Notes under the pieces: generated by a model
The model's input: the letters and a program-made list of their open reading frames with translations, nothing else
The model's database searches: none
Told to the model about the DNA's origin: nothing
Program-made: the position numbers and the translations under genes
In this document: positions 1-5,321 of the stretch, piece after piece
Layout: each line of letters begins with the position of its first letter
Numbering within the stretch: the first letter of the stretch is position 1
Origin: Adhaeribacter sp.
Lineage (GTDB): Bacteria; Bacteroidota; Bacteroidia; Cytophagales; Hymenobacteraceae
Length of the DNA stretch: 5,321 nucleotides
Reading direction: 5' to 3'
Assembly (NCBI GenBank): GCA_028288395.1
Contig: JAQBNV010000584.1
Coordinates: forward strand, 1-5,321

Positions 1-959
1 TCGCGGGCAATAATATCGGAAGCATTGATTTTAGCTGCCCGCTCCAACAAACGGGAGTGCAGATAGAATACGTCACCGGGATAAGCTTCGCGTCCTGGCG
101 GACGACGCAGCAACAAAGAAACTTCGCGGTATGCAACTGCTTGTTTAGATAAATCGTCGTAAACCACCAATGCTGGCCGACCGGTATCGCGGAAGAACTC
201 GCCAATAGCTGCTCCGGTAAACGGGGCATAAAATTGCAAAGGAGCTGGTTCGGAAGCAGCAGCAGCTACTACCACCGTGTAATCCATGGCACCACCTAAT
301 TGCAGGGCGTTAACCACCTGGGCAATAGTAGAAGCTTTCTGGCCGATGGCTACATAAATACAAAATACCGGCTCGCCTCTTTCAAAAAATTCGCGTTGGT
401 TGATAATAGTATCAATAGCGACGGCTGATTTACCGGTTTGGCGGTCACCAATAATAAGCTCCCGCTGGCCACGGCCTACCGGAATCATGGAATCGATCGC
501 TTTTACACCGGTTTGCATCGGCTCGTTTACCGGCTGGCGGTAAATTACACCCGGTGCCTTTCTTTCCAACGGCATGTCGTAAAGGTCACCGCCGATAGGG
601 CCCTTGCCATCAATTGGCAACCCCAGGGTATTAACTACCCGGCCTACCATGGCATCTCCTACTTTAATAGAGGCAATTTTGTTCGTGCGACGAACCGTCG
701 CACCTTCTTTTATTTCGCTGTAGTCGCCAAGCATTACGGCTCCTACGTTATCTTCTTCTAAGTTAAGAACGAGCGCCTGCAATCCGTTTTCGAATTCTAA
801 CAACTCTCCCGATTGTGCTTTAGACAAGCCGTAAATCCGGGCTACCCCGTCACCAACCTGCAATACGGTACCTACCTCCTGCAATTCGGCTTCCGTTCTG
901 AAATCGGATAATTGTTCCCTTAATATCGCGGATACTTCATCAGGTCTTACTTCTGCCAT
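1..959 (-). CDS. atpA: ATP synthase F1 subunit alpha, N-terminal 319 codons (3' end outside window)
   Basis: Alpha subunit of the F1 sector. It alternates with beta in the cytoplasmic alpha3beta3 hexamer and carries the non-catalytic nucleotide sites. The frame is open from the ATG at 959 to the left edge, giving 319 of the roughly 500-525 residues usual for the family. The N-terminal region has the delta-contacting helix (about 1-22) and the beta-barrel domain with [11 protein letters not shown] (about 35-45). The Walker A loop GDRQTGKS is at 171-178 and Walker B ALVVYDD at 263-269. It is followed by the alpha hallmark [20 protein letters not shown] and by [16 protein letters not shown]. The loop ends in Ser178 (codon TCA) where Thr is common; the P-loop pattern allows both. 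The arginine finger and C-terminal helical domain lie beyond the window. The start has an A/T-rich leader and no Shine-Dalgarno. It follows atpH after 87 bases, and atpG is expected next. Confidence 0.98.
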   Translation of the reverse strand, partial: MAEVRPDEVSAILREQLSDFRTEAELQEVGTVLQVGDGVARIYGLSKAQSGELLEFENGLQALVLNLEEDNVGAVMLGDYSEIKEGATVRRTNKIASIKVGDAMVGRVVNTLGLPIDGKGPIGGDLYDMPLERKAPGVIYRQPVNEPMQTGVKAIDSMIPVGRGQRELIIGDRQTGKSAVAIDTIINQREFFERGEPVFCIYVAIGQKASTIAQVVNALQLGGAMDYTVVVAAAASEPAPLQFYAPFTGAAIGEFFRDTGRPALVVYDDLSKQAVAYREVSLLLRRPPGREAYPGDVFYLHSRLLERAAKINASDIIAR

Positions 960-1019
960 GATTATCTATTTATATTTTTCGTTTTAATATTATAGAGCCG
1001 TTGTCAGCTCCTCCTTTAA

Positions 1020-1037
1020 TAACCATACAATTGGTTA
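1020..1037 (-). promoter_or_regulatory. Small hairpin downstream of atpH
   Basis: TAACCA at 1020-1025 pairs with TGGTTA at 1032-1037, giving six perfect pairs around a six-base loop, about 10 bases after the atpH stop codon in the transcript. No T-run follows directly, so it is not a clear terminator, and atpA should be co-transcribed. The rest of the 87-base atpH-atpA gap is A/T-rich leader sequence before the atpA ATG. Confidence 0.3.
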
Positions 1038-1046
1038 CCGAATTCC

Positions 1047-1604
1047 TTACAGCTTGTTGATATAAGGATTTTCTTTGAATTTATTTCTCAGGTTACGCAA
1101 GTTGGTCCGGATAGAACCATCTAATTGATTATCTCCAATGCGCAAAACCATACCACCAATTAAAGTGGGATCAACATTTTCGCGCAATTGAATAGTTTTA
1201 CCAGTTTCCTGCGACACTTTCTGGCCTATCTGGCTTCTTAGTTCCGGCGTTAAAGGAACCGCTGTAGTTACGTGTGCAATCGCAATCCCTTTATATGCGT
1301 TGTACTGCTTTTCGAACTCGGTAGCCACACTGGCCAAAATTGCTTCCCGGTTCTTTTGGGTGATCAACAGGTAAAACTTAAGGGTTAAATCGCTAACCTT
1401 GCCTGTAAATAAACTTTTCAGGATGGCTAATTTCTTGCCATGATTGATAATCGGGTTGCTCAAAAAAAGATCAAAATCCCGGTTTTCCTTTACTGTTTTA
1501 GCAAACAGCGCCATATCTTGTTGCACCTGCTCCAAAATGCCTTGTTCCAGTGCCAGGTCGAGCATTGATTTGGCGTATCGGGAAGCAACTCTTATATCAG
1601 ACAT
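1047..1604 (-). CDS. atpH: ATP synthase F1 subunit delta (OSCP)
   Basis: Delta subunit, 185 residues, the usual length for the family. It caps the F1 hexamer and ties it to the b-subunit stalk, so that the stator resists rotation. The N-terminal helical domain starts with the typical pattern VASRYAKSMLDLALEQG (about 6-22), which contacts alpha N-termini. The C-terminal domain carries the family signature around VDPTLIGGMVLRIGDNQLDGSI (about 144-165), followed by the basic end LRNLRNKFKENPY. The ATG at 1604 is preceded by an A-rich leader with no Shine-Dalgarno, as elsewhere in this operon. It sits between atpF (95-base gap with a heptad repeat) and atpA (87-base gap), the standard F-H-A order. 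No truncation or frameshift is visible. A 60-residue frame on the other strand over its 5' end is only a shadow. Confidence 0.97.
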   Translation of the reverse strand: MSDIRVASRYAKSMLDLALEQGILEQVQQDMALFAKTVKENRDFDLFLSNPIINHGKKLAILKSLFTGKVSDLTLKFYLLITQKNREAILASVATEFEKQYNAYKGIAIAHVTTAVPLTPELRSQIGQKVSQETGKTIQLRENVDPTLIGGMVLRIGDNQLDGSIRTNLRNLRNKFKENPYINKL

Positions 1605-1621
1605 TTATTTCTTTTTTTATT

Positions 1622-1703
1622 ATTAGTTATTAGTTTTTAGTTATCCTGGTTACCTGATTAATTCTTTAGAGCAAATCACTAACCACTAAATACTAATTTC
1701 TAA
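1622..1703. repeat. Inverted pair of 7-base-period TTAGTnn arrays between atpF and atpH
   Basis: On the plus strand TTAG starts at 1623, 1630 and 1637, and CTAA starts at 1679, 1686, 1693 and 1700. Both sets are spaced exactly seven bases. Five-base units TTAGT and ACTAA are conserved and the two bases between them vary. The arrays face each other in register: 18 of 23 positions from 1622-1644 pair with 1675-1697, and mismatches fall mostly on the two-base spacers. The outermost CTAA at 1700-1703 contains the atpF stop codon (TAG on the minus strand). A 30-base unique spacer (1645-1674) lies between. The layout resembles short heptamer repeats known from cyanobacterial intergenic DNA; relationship is not implied. 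Confidence 0.75.
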
Positions 1704-2194
1704 TTCAAGTTAACTTCTTTAATATAATCGGTTACCAAGGCCTGCTGGGCGGCCGGGTCTCTCAGTTCGTGCTTCAGAATACGCTCGGCAATATCAATCG
1801 AAAGAGTCGCGGCCATATTTTTTACTTCGGTTAAAGCTGCTTTCTTCTCGTTATTGATGGCTTGACGGGCATTTTCGATCATCCGGGTACCTTCATCGTT
1901 AGCGCGGGCTTTGGCCTGCTCGATGATGGCCGTACCAGCTTCAGAAGCTTCGCGCATGATGCGGTCGCGCTCGATGCGGGCGTCCTGCAATAACTTCTCG
2001 TTACCAGCTTTCAGGGCCTGCATTTCCAGTTTGGCCTGATCTGCCATCCGCAATGCCGACTCAATTGAATGCTCGCGCTCGCGCAAAGAAGCCATTATCG
2101 GCTTCCAGGCAAACTTCGACAATAAAAACAATACAACTATGAACGTAACAGTTTGCCAGAAAATAAGGCCTATACCTGGTGTTACTAATTCCAT
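1700..2194 (-). CDS. atpF: ATP synthase Fo subunit b
   Basis: Subunit b, 164 residues, forms the dimeric peripheral stalk that links Fo in the membrane to delta and alpha. One N-terminal membrane helix (about 8-26, IGLIFWQTVTFIVVLFLLS) is followed by the conserved junction FAWKPIMASLRERE (about 28-41). A long, charged, alanine-rich coiled coil (about 35-140) comes next, and a short C-terminal segment that should meet delta. This single-helix plus coiled-coil layout and the FxWKPI motif are diagnostic for bacterial b subunits. There is one copy and no b' gene next to it, so a homodimer is likely. The ATG at 2194 is preceded by an A/T-rich leader. The 176-base gap upstream to atpE is the largest inside the operon and contains strong hairpins. 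The TAG stop at 1700-1702 forms part of the first unit of the heptad repeat downstream. Confidence 0.97.
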   Translation of the reverse strand: MELVTPGIGLIFWQTVTFIVVLFLLSKFAWKPIMASLREREHSIESALRMADQAKLEMQALKAGNEKLLQDARIERDRIMREASEAGTAIIEQAKARANDEGTRMIENARQAINNEKKAALTEVKNMAATLSIDIAERILKHELRDPAAQQALVTDYIKEVNLN

Positions 2195-2229
2195 TTTTTA
2201 CTTTATTAAAGATTAATTTTAGATAAATC

Positions 2230-2244
2230 AGAGGTTACCCCTCT
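2230..2244 (-). promoter_or_regulatory. Short hairpin in the atpF leader
   Basis: AGAGG at 2230-2234 pairs with CCTCT at 2240-2244 around a five-base loop, 36 bases upstream of the atpF start. It contains one of the recurring GGTTACC words (2233-2239). A stem of five pairs is weak evidence by itself; it is recorded because it is the third hairpin in the 176-base atpE-atpF gap. Confidence 0.25.
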
Positions 2245-2305
2245 AAACCAATAGTTACTTTTACTCTCTATACTTTAGCTATCCGGCGTTTCCTGTTCTT
2301 TCATT

Positions 2306-2357
2306 TTTTCAGCGGCCCGCGCTCAAGGGCATTCCCCAGGAGCCGGTCCGCTGAAAA
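2306..2357 (-). promoter_or_regulatory. GC-rich 20-pair hairpin between atpE and atpF
   Basis: The outer stem is ten perfect pairs, 2306-2315 (TTTTCAGCGG) with 2348-2357 (CCGCTGAAAA). After a mismatch (2316/2347) come three pairs (2317-2319 with 2344-2346), a one-base bulge (2320), four pairs (GCTC 2321-2324 with GAGC 2340-2343), a 2x2 internal loop, three pairs (2327-2329 with 2335-2337) and a five-base loop. Of the 44 bases at 2310-2353, 33 are G or C, while the flanks are A/T-rich. No T-run follows in either direction, so it is not a standard intrinsic terminator. It begins 13 bases after the atpE stop codon in the transcript. An mRNA-stabilising or processing hairpin, or a dispersed palindromic repeat, is the likely explanation. 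Confidence 0.7.
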
Positions 2358-2361
2358 GTTG

Positions 2362-2652
<291 letters not shown>

Positions 2653-2674
2653 TTAAAAAATAAAAAAATTCTTA

Positions 2675-3739
2675 TTAATAATGCCCCCCGTCGCCGTGGC
2701 CCATGTCATCGGCATGATCATGTTCTTCGGTAGCGCCGCCAAAATACATAGCGGTAAGCAAGGTAAACACATAAGCCTGCAACAATGCCACAAACAACTC
2801 CAGGAAGTACATAAAAGTGGCAAAAGCGACGCTAACCGGACCAATGGCAATACTTTCAAAAATAAATATCAAAGAAAATAAGCTCAGGATAATAATGTGC
2901 CCGGCAGTGATATTCGCAAATAACCGGACCATCAGGGAGAAAGGTTTGGTTAAAATACCCACTAGCTCAATCGGAATCATGATAGGTAACAGCGCCACCG
3001 GCACGCCCGGGGTTTTAAAAATATGCGCCCAGTAGGCTTTATTGGAGCTGAACAGCGTAACAATTAAGGTAAATACGGCCAGCACCATGGTAACAGCAAT
3101 ATTTCCAGTCAGGTTAGCACCACCCGGCATCAGGCCCAGCAGGTTATTAAACCAGATAAAAAAGAAGATGGTTAACAGGTAAGGAACGTAACGCTCGTAT
3201 TTAGGACCAATATTTGGTTTGGCTATTTCGTCACGCACAAAAATAATAATAGGCTCAAAGAAAGACTGAATACCTTTAGGTGCCTTACCCGGATTGCTTT
3301 TGTAGCGACCAGCTACCGTAAAAAAGACAATCAGCAATAATGCAACACTCAGAAACAGAGAAGCAACGTTTTTAGTAATGGAAAAATCCAGAGGACCCAC
3401 ATGATGTTCTTCGCCCTCGGAATTTTTTTCGATTATCGGTTCGCCAGCCTCGTTGGCATAATAAATATGCCCGTGTTCTTTTACGTAGCCATTATAGGGC
3501 TTCAGGTTATTATGCTCGTCGTAGAAGTTACTGGAAGAGAAAATATCCAGGCCATTTTTGCCGTACAATATTACGGGTAAATGCAAAGTAGCGCCGTGAG
3601 CCAACTCCCAACTATGCTCATCGCCAATGTGATGGGTAATCATCTGGCCCGGGTCAAATTTACCTCCTTCTTCGGCTGGTTCGGCCGCAAAGCCGGAAAT
3701 CGTTAAAAGGGAGAAAAATAGCGTGAATAACTTCTTCAT
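2675..3739 (-). CDS. atpB: ATP synthase Fo subunit a, with signal peptide and periplasmic extension
   Basis: Subunit a, 354 residues, forms the half-channels that carry protons to and from the c ring. It is about 80-100 residues longer than the E. coli type. Residues 1-19 look like a signal peptide (MKKLF, then a hydrophobic run, then FAA before EPAEE). Residues 20-120 form a hydrophilic, His-rich domain, inferred to be periplasmic. The membrane core starts near 124. It has FNNLLGLMPGGANLTGN (about 197-213), the essential Arg272 in SLMVRLFANITAGH, His281 where E. coli has Glu219, Glu258, and Gln321 in LLQAYVFTLLTAMYF. The C-terminus (337-354) is rich in His and acidic residues (HDHADDMGHGDGGHY). 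The ATG at 3739 is supported because it places the signal peptide at the very N-terminus. atpE follows after 40 bases. Long AtpB forms are, from memory, common in Bacteroidota. Confidence 0.97.
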   Translation of the reverse strand: MKKLFTLFFSLLTISGFAAEPAEEGGKFDPGQMITHHIGDEHSWELAHGATLHLPVILYGKNGLDIFSSSNFYDEHNNLKPYNGYVKEHGHIYYANEAGEPIIEKNSEGEEHHVGPLDFSITKNVASLFLSVALLLIVFFTVAGRYKSNPGKAPKGIQSFFEPIIIFVRDEIAKPNIGPKYERYVPYLLTIFFFIWFNNLLGLMPGGANLTGNIAVTMVLAVFTLIVTLFSSNKAYWAHIFKTPGVPVALLPIMIPIELVGILTKPFSLMVRLFANITAGHIIILSLFSLIFIFESIAIGPVSVAFATFMYFLELFVALLQAYVFTLLTAMYFGGATEEHDHADDMGHGDGGHY

Positions 3740-3777
3740 TAAGAGAATCTTATGTATAAAATTTAGCGGTCTAAACC

Positions 3778-4167
3778 TTATTCCGACACCTGCTTTTTCG
3801 AAATTCGGCGCAAGTTACTCAATATGCTATAGATTTCAAAACCAGTATAAACAAAATATATCAGAAAGAAATTTATCGCAAACTGCAACTCCCGTTCCGT
3901 AGCAAAATACACGTAGAAAAATACCACGAACATACAGATCAGCACCCGGAAAACCGAGGAACCAAAGTAATATAACTGAAAGCTAGCTGCATCTTCACCG
4001 ATGCCTTTGCGGATAAAGTAAAAAGTTGCTCCGGTAATACTGGCAAAAAACAGTAGCATGTACCAGGCATAAGGATGCACCAAATCGTAGCCGGTCGAAT
4101 AAATAAGCCCTCCGATTATAGCCACAACCACCAGAGACAAAACTAAAAGATTGCGGAAGAAAGACAT
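3778..4167 (-). CDS. AtpI-like four-helix membrane protein of the atp operon
   Basis: Membrane protein of 129 residues from the ATG at 4167. It is not confidently recognised by sequence. Four hydrophobic segments (about 5-25, 32-52, 70-91 and 96-116) are joined by short loops, and the protein ends in a basic tail (RRISKKQVSE). Length, helix count and position between atpZ and atpB all match AtpI, which in other bacteria aids c-ring assembly or ion supply. The function is therefore inferred from context. The stretch RKGIGEDAASFQLYYFGSSVFR before the third helix, with its charged pair and Arg74, looks like the most constrained part. The frame extends upstream to a TTG at 4200 (140 residues, adding an 11-residue polar start). 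I prefer the ATG because it is preceded by an A/T-rich leader like its neighbours and TTG starts are rare. It lies 37 bases before atpB. Confidence 0.85.
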   Translation of the reverse strand: MSFFRNLLVLSLVVVAIIGGLIYSTGYDLVHPYAWYMLLFFASITGATFYFIRKGIGEDAASFQLYYFGSSVFRVLICMFVVFFYVYFATERELQFAINFFLIYFVYTGFEIYSILSNLRRISKKQVSE

Positions 4168-4211
4168 AGGTTTAATTGAGGGCACAAAATTACGCGCCAA
4201 AAACTATAAAC

Positions 4212-4448
4212 CTATTTTTTTATAACAGATTTGATAATCATATACATCGAAGTGATTACGCCCAGCAGCATTAATCCAATCGTCCACCAGGGATTTTTGT
4301 TGCCCACTTTTTCATCCAAAGTCATACCGCCCCAGGCTGCCAGTACCAAAACCATGATCATCTGAAAGCCCAGCCCGGAATATTTCAGGTAAGGCTTCAG
4401 TTGATCTTGCCGGGAAATATTCTCCGGCGGTTCGTTTTTGGACTCCAT
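4212..4448 (-). CDS. atpZ: AtpZ/AtpI family protein, first gene of the atp operon
   Basis: Small membrane protein of 78 residues with two helices (about 25-43 and 54-73). A polar N-terminus (1-20) precedes YSGLGFQM (23-30). The first helix ends in AAWGGMTLDEKVG (about 37-49), followed by KNPWWTIGLMLLGV. The G-x-G-F-Q start, the GGxxLD turn with Asp45 and the PWW(T/F)I entry to helix two are the marks of the ATPase gene 1 (AtpZ) family. AtpZ in Bacillus-type operons works with AtpI in magnesium/calcium handling or in c-ring assembly. That role is transferred from the family and not shown here. It is the first atp gene after a 192-base gap and is followed by the AtpI-like gene, so the pair mirrors the atpZ-atpI arrangement of other bacteria. 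The ATG at 4448 has no Shine-Dalgarno. Confidence 0.88.
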   Translation of the reverse strand: MESKNEPPENISRQDQLKPYLKYSGLGFQMIMVLVLAAWGGMTLDEKVGNKNPWWTIGLMLLGVITSMYMIIKSVIKK

Positions 4449-4640
4449 AAATATGATTCAAAAAGCATTACTTAATAAACTAAACGGGAAAACCAGCCTC
4501 TCCGTTGGTTCCGGAGTAAGAATTAAACATAGCTCCCGCATAAAGCCTTATTTGAGTATCCAAACAGCTATTTTAAGTAGGCCCGGAGTTAATATAATTT
4601 ATAGTCTTCCGGAGCATGACAATATGCTACAAAAGCCCGC
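4449..4640 (-). promoter_or_regulatory. Gap between the peptidase gene and atpZ; presumed site of the atp operon promoter
   Basis: A 192-base A/T-rich gap upstream of the first atp gene is the natural place for the operon promoter. I see no complete Bacteroidota promoter (TTTG about 19-21 bases before TAnnTTTG). The nearest to the downstream box is TATGTTTA at 4531-4524 on the minus strand (one mismatch), but it has no TTTG at the right distance. The word CTCCGG occurs three times on the minus strand (at 4511-4516, 4583-4588 and 4609-4614), with no clear spacing rule. No T-tract terminator for the peptidase gene is evident. The role is inferred from position only. Confidence 0.3.
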
Positions 4641-5321
4641 TTACTTTTTCTGTTTTGCATTAGCCGGGGTCGATTTTTTACTTGGGGCGTCTTTGAAGAA
4701 GCCACGCTTACGCATCAAAGCTTCGGTTTTGGGCTCGCGTCCGCGGAAAGCCCGGTAGCCTTCGGCCGGGTCGATGGTATTACCCACCGAAAAGATATGT
4801 TGCCGCAGCCGCTGGGCCACCGCTTTATCATAAGGGCCGCCTCCTTCTACAAAGGCTCCATAAGCATCCGCCGTAAGCACATCGGACCATAAATAACTGT
4901 AATAACCCGCCGAATACCCGTCGCTGGCGAACACGTGCAGGAATTGCGGCGTGCGGTGGCGCATCACTATTTCGTTGGGCATCCCTAATTCCTGCAGGGT
5001 TTGCTTTTCAAAAACATCCGGATCAATTTTCTGGGCTCCAGCCAAATGCAGTTTCATATCAATCAGGGCACTGGCTAAATATTCTACAGTGGCAAAGCCC
5101 TGGTTAAAAGTGGCAGCCCGTTCGATGCGATCGACCAGGTTCTGCGGAATCGGCTTGCCGGTTTGGTAATGGATGGCAAAGCGCTGCAGCACCTCCGGCG
5201 TAGAAAGCCAGTGTTCCAGTAACTGCGAAGGAAACTCTACGTAATCGCGTACCACGGCCGTGCCCGCCAGCGACGGGTAGGTAACATTAGAAGACAGGCC
5301 ATGCAGGGCGTGCCCAAATTC
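4641..5321 (-). CDS. dcp: M3-family zinc peptidase, peptidyl-dipeptidase Dcp type (5' part outside window)
   Basis: C-terminal 226 residues of a thermolysin-fold metallopeptidase that trims peptides; Dcp enzymes release C-terminal dipeptides. The frame is open to the right edge, and the first visible codon is the catalytic Glu of HExxH. The first zinc His is just outside. Visible residues: Glu1, zinc ligand His4 (EFGHALHG), and the third zinc ligand Glu29 in RDYVEFPSQ, exactly 25 residues after His4 as in M3 enzymes. The substrate-binding block HVFASDGYSAGYYSYLW is near 129-145, and FRGREP is near 192-197. EFGHxLHG and VEFPSQ fit Dcp better than oligopeptidase A. The tail after RKRGFF is lysine-rich and low in complexity (SKKSTPANAKQKK). 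Most of the protein lies upstream, so a signal peptide cannot be judged. It is co-directional with the atp genes but probably a separate unit. Confidence 0.92.
   Translation of the reverse strand, partial: EFGHALHGLSSNVTYPSLAGTAVVRDYVEFPSQLLEHWLSTPEVLQRFAIHYQTGKPIPQNLVDRIERAATFNQGFATVEYLASALIDMKLHLAGAQKIDPDVFEKQTLQELGMPNEIVMRHRTPQFLHVFASDGYSAGYYSYLWSDVLTADAYGAFVEGGGPYDKAVAQRLRQHIFSVGNTIDPAEGYRAFRGREPKTEALMRKRGFFKDAPSKKSTPANAKQKK

Noticed and set aside
438..761. Plus-strand open frame of 107 codons
   Set aside because: It is a shadow of atpA, whose minus-strand frame is unmistakable in protein motifs. The plus-strand product has no recognisable features.
985..995. TATAAT-like box on the minus strand upstream of atpA
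   Set aside because: No -35 partner is at 16-18 bases, and Bacteroidota use a different promoter consensus. A/T-rich leaders produce such boxes often.
1010..1015. Perfect AGGAGG on the minus strand in the atpH-atpA gap
   Set aside because: It lies about 50 bases before the atpA ATG, with no ATG, GTG or TTG at a suitable distance downstream, so it cannot act as a ribosome binding site for atpA. It is probably chance.
2275..2304. Nine-codon frame starting with ATGAAAGAACAG after the main hairpin in the atpE-atpF gap
   Set aside because: It is too short to support as a gene, and no homology or leader signal can be judged.
2306..2357. Reading the large hairpin as an intrinsic terminator
   Set aside because: The 3' arm is followed by A-rich sequence in the transcript direction and by GTTGAAGG in the other direction. 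There is no T-run, and essential atp genes lie downstream.
4458..4541. 27-codon minus-strand frame upstream of atpZ, and an overlapping 16-codon frame
   Set aside because: Both are too short, have no recognisable product and no supporting leader. They are expected by chance in A/T-rich DNA.
4625..4655. Possible terminator at the end of the peptidase gene (AAGC-GG-GCTT followed by TT)
   Set aside because: The stem has at most four pairs with a very tight loop, and only a short T stretch follows. It is too weak to call.
4438..4758. Plus-strand open frame of 106 codons across the peptidase-atpZ gap
   Set aside because: It overlaps the end of the peptidase gene and the start of atpZ on the other strand, and its product is low in recognisable features. 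It was not called.

Overview
This window is most of an F1Fo ATP synthase operon from a member of the Bacteroidota. The genome is probably from the Cytophagales, and perhaps a Hymenobacteraceae-like organism (Adhaeribacter, Pontibacter or Rufibacter type). That placement rests on protein flavour recalled from memory, on AtpB carrying a signal peptide plus a long periplasmic extension, on A/T-rich leaders without Shine-Dalgarno sequences, and on the gene order. No database search was possible.

Every gene I can support lies on the minus strand, so transcription runs from the right edge to the left. The right end (4641-5321) holds the last 226 codons of an M3-family zinc peptidase of the Dcp type; the window edge cuts inside its HExxH motif. 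After a 192-base gap that presumably holds the operon promoter come atpZ (4212-4448), a four-helix AtpI-like membrane protein (3778-4167), atpB (2675-3739, subunit a), atpE (2371-2634, subunit c), atpF (1700-2194, subunit b), atpH (1047-1604, subunit delta) and the first 319 codons of atpA (1-959, subunit alpha). atpG would be expected beyond the left edge. atpD and atpC are not seen here; in many Bacteroidota they lie elsewhere.

The genes form one working unit. AtpZ and the AtpI-like protein probably help assemble the rotor. AtpB and AtpE form the proton path (Arg272 of a against Glu70 of c). AtpF and AtpH form the peripheral stalk that holds the alpha/beta hexamer, to which AtpA contributes the non-catalytic nucleotide sites.

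The coding content is ordinary. The unusual material is in the gaps. Between atpE and atpF there is a 52-base GC-rich imperfect hairpin (20 pairs), directly preceded by a smaller hairpin spanning the atpE stop codon. Between atpF and atpH there is an inverted pair of exact 7-base-period TTAG arrays that starts in the atpF stop codon. The word GGTAACC (sense strand) recurs in three consecutive gaps. No stretch longer than 300 bases lacks a gene. I did not find a convincing previously undescribed system; the gap elements are the best candidates for a second look.
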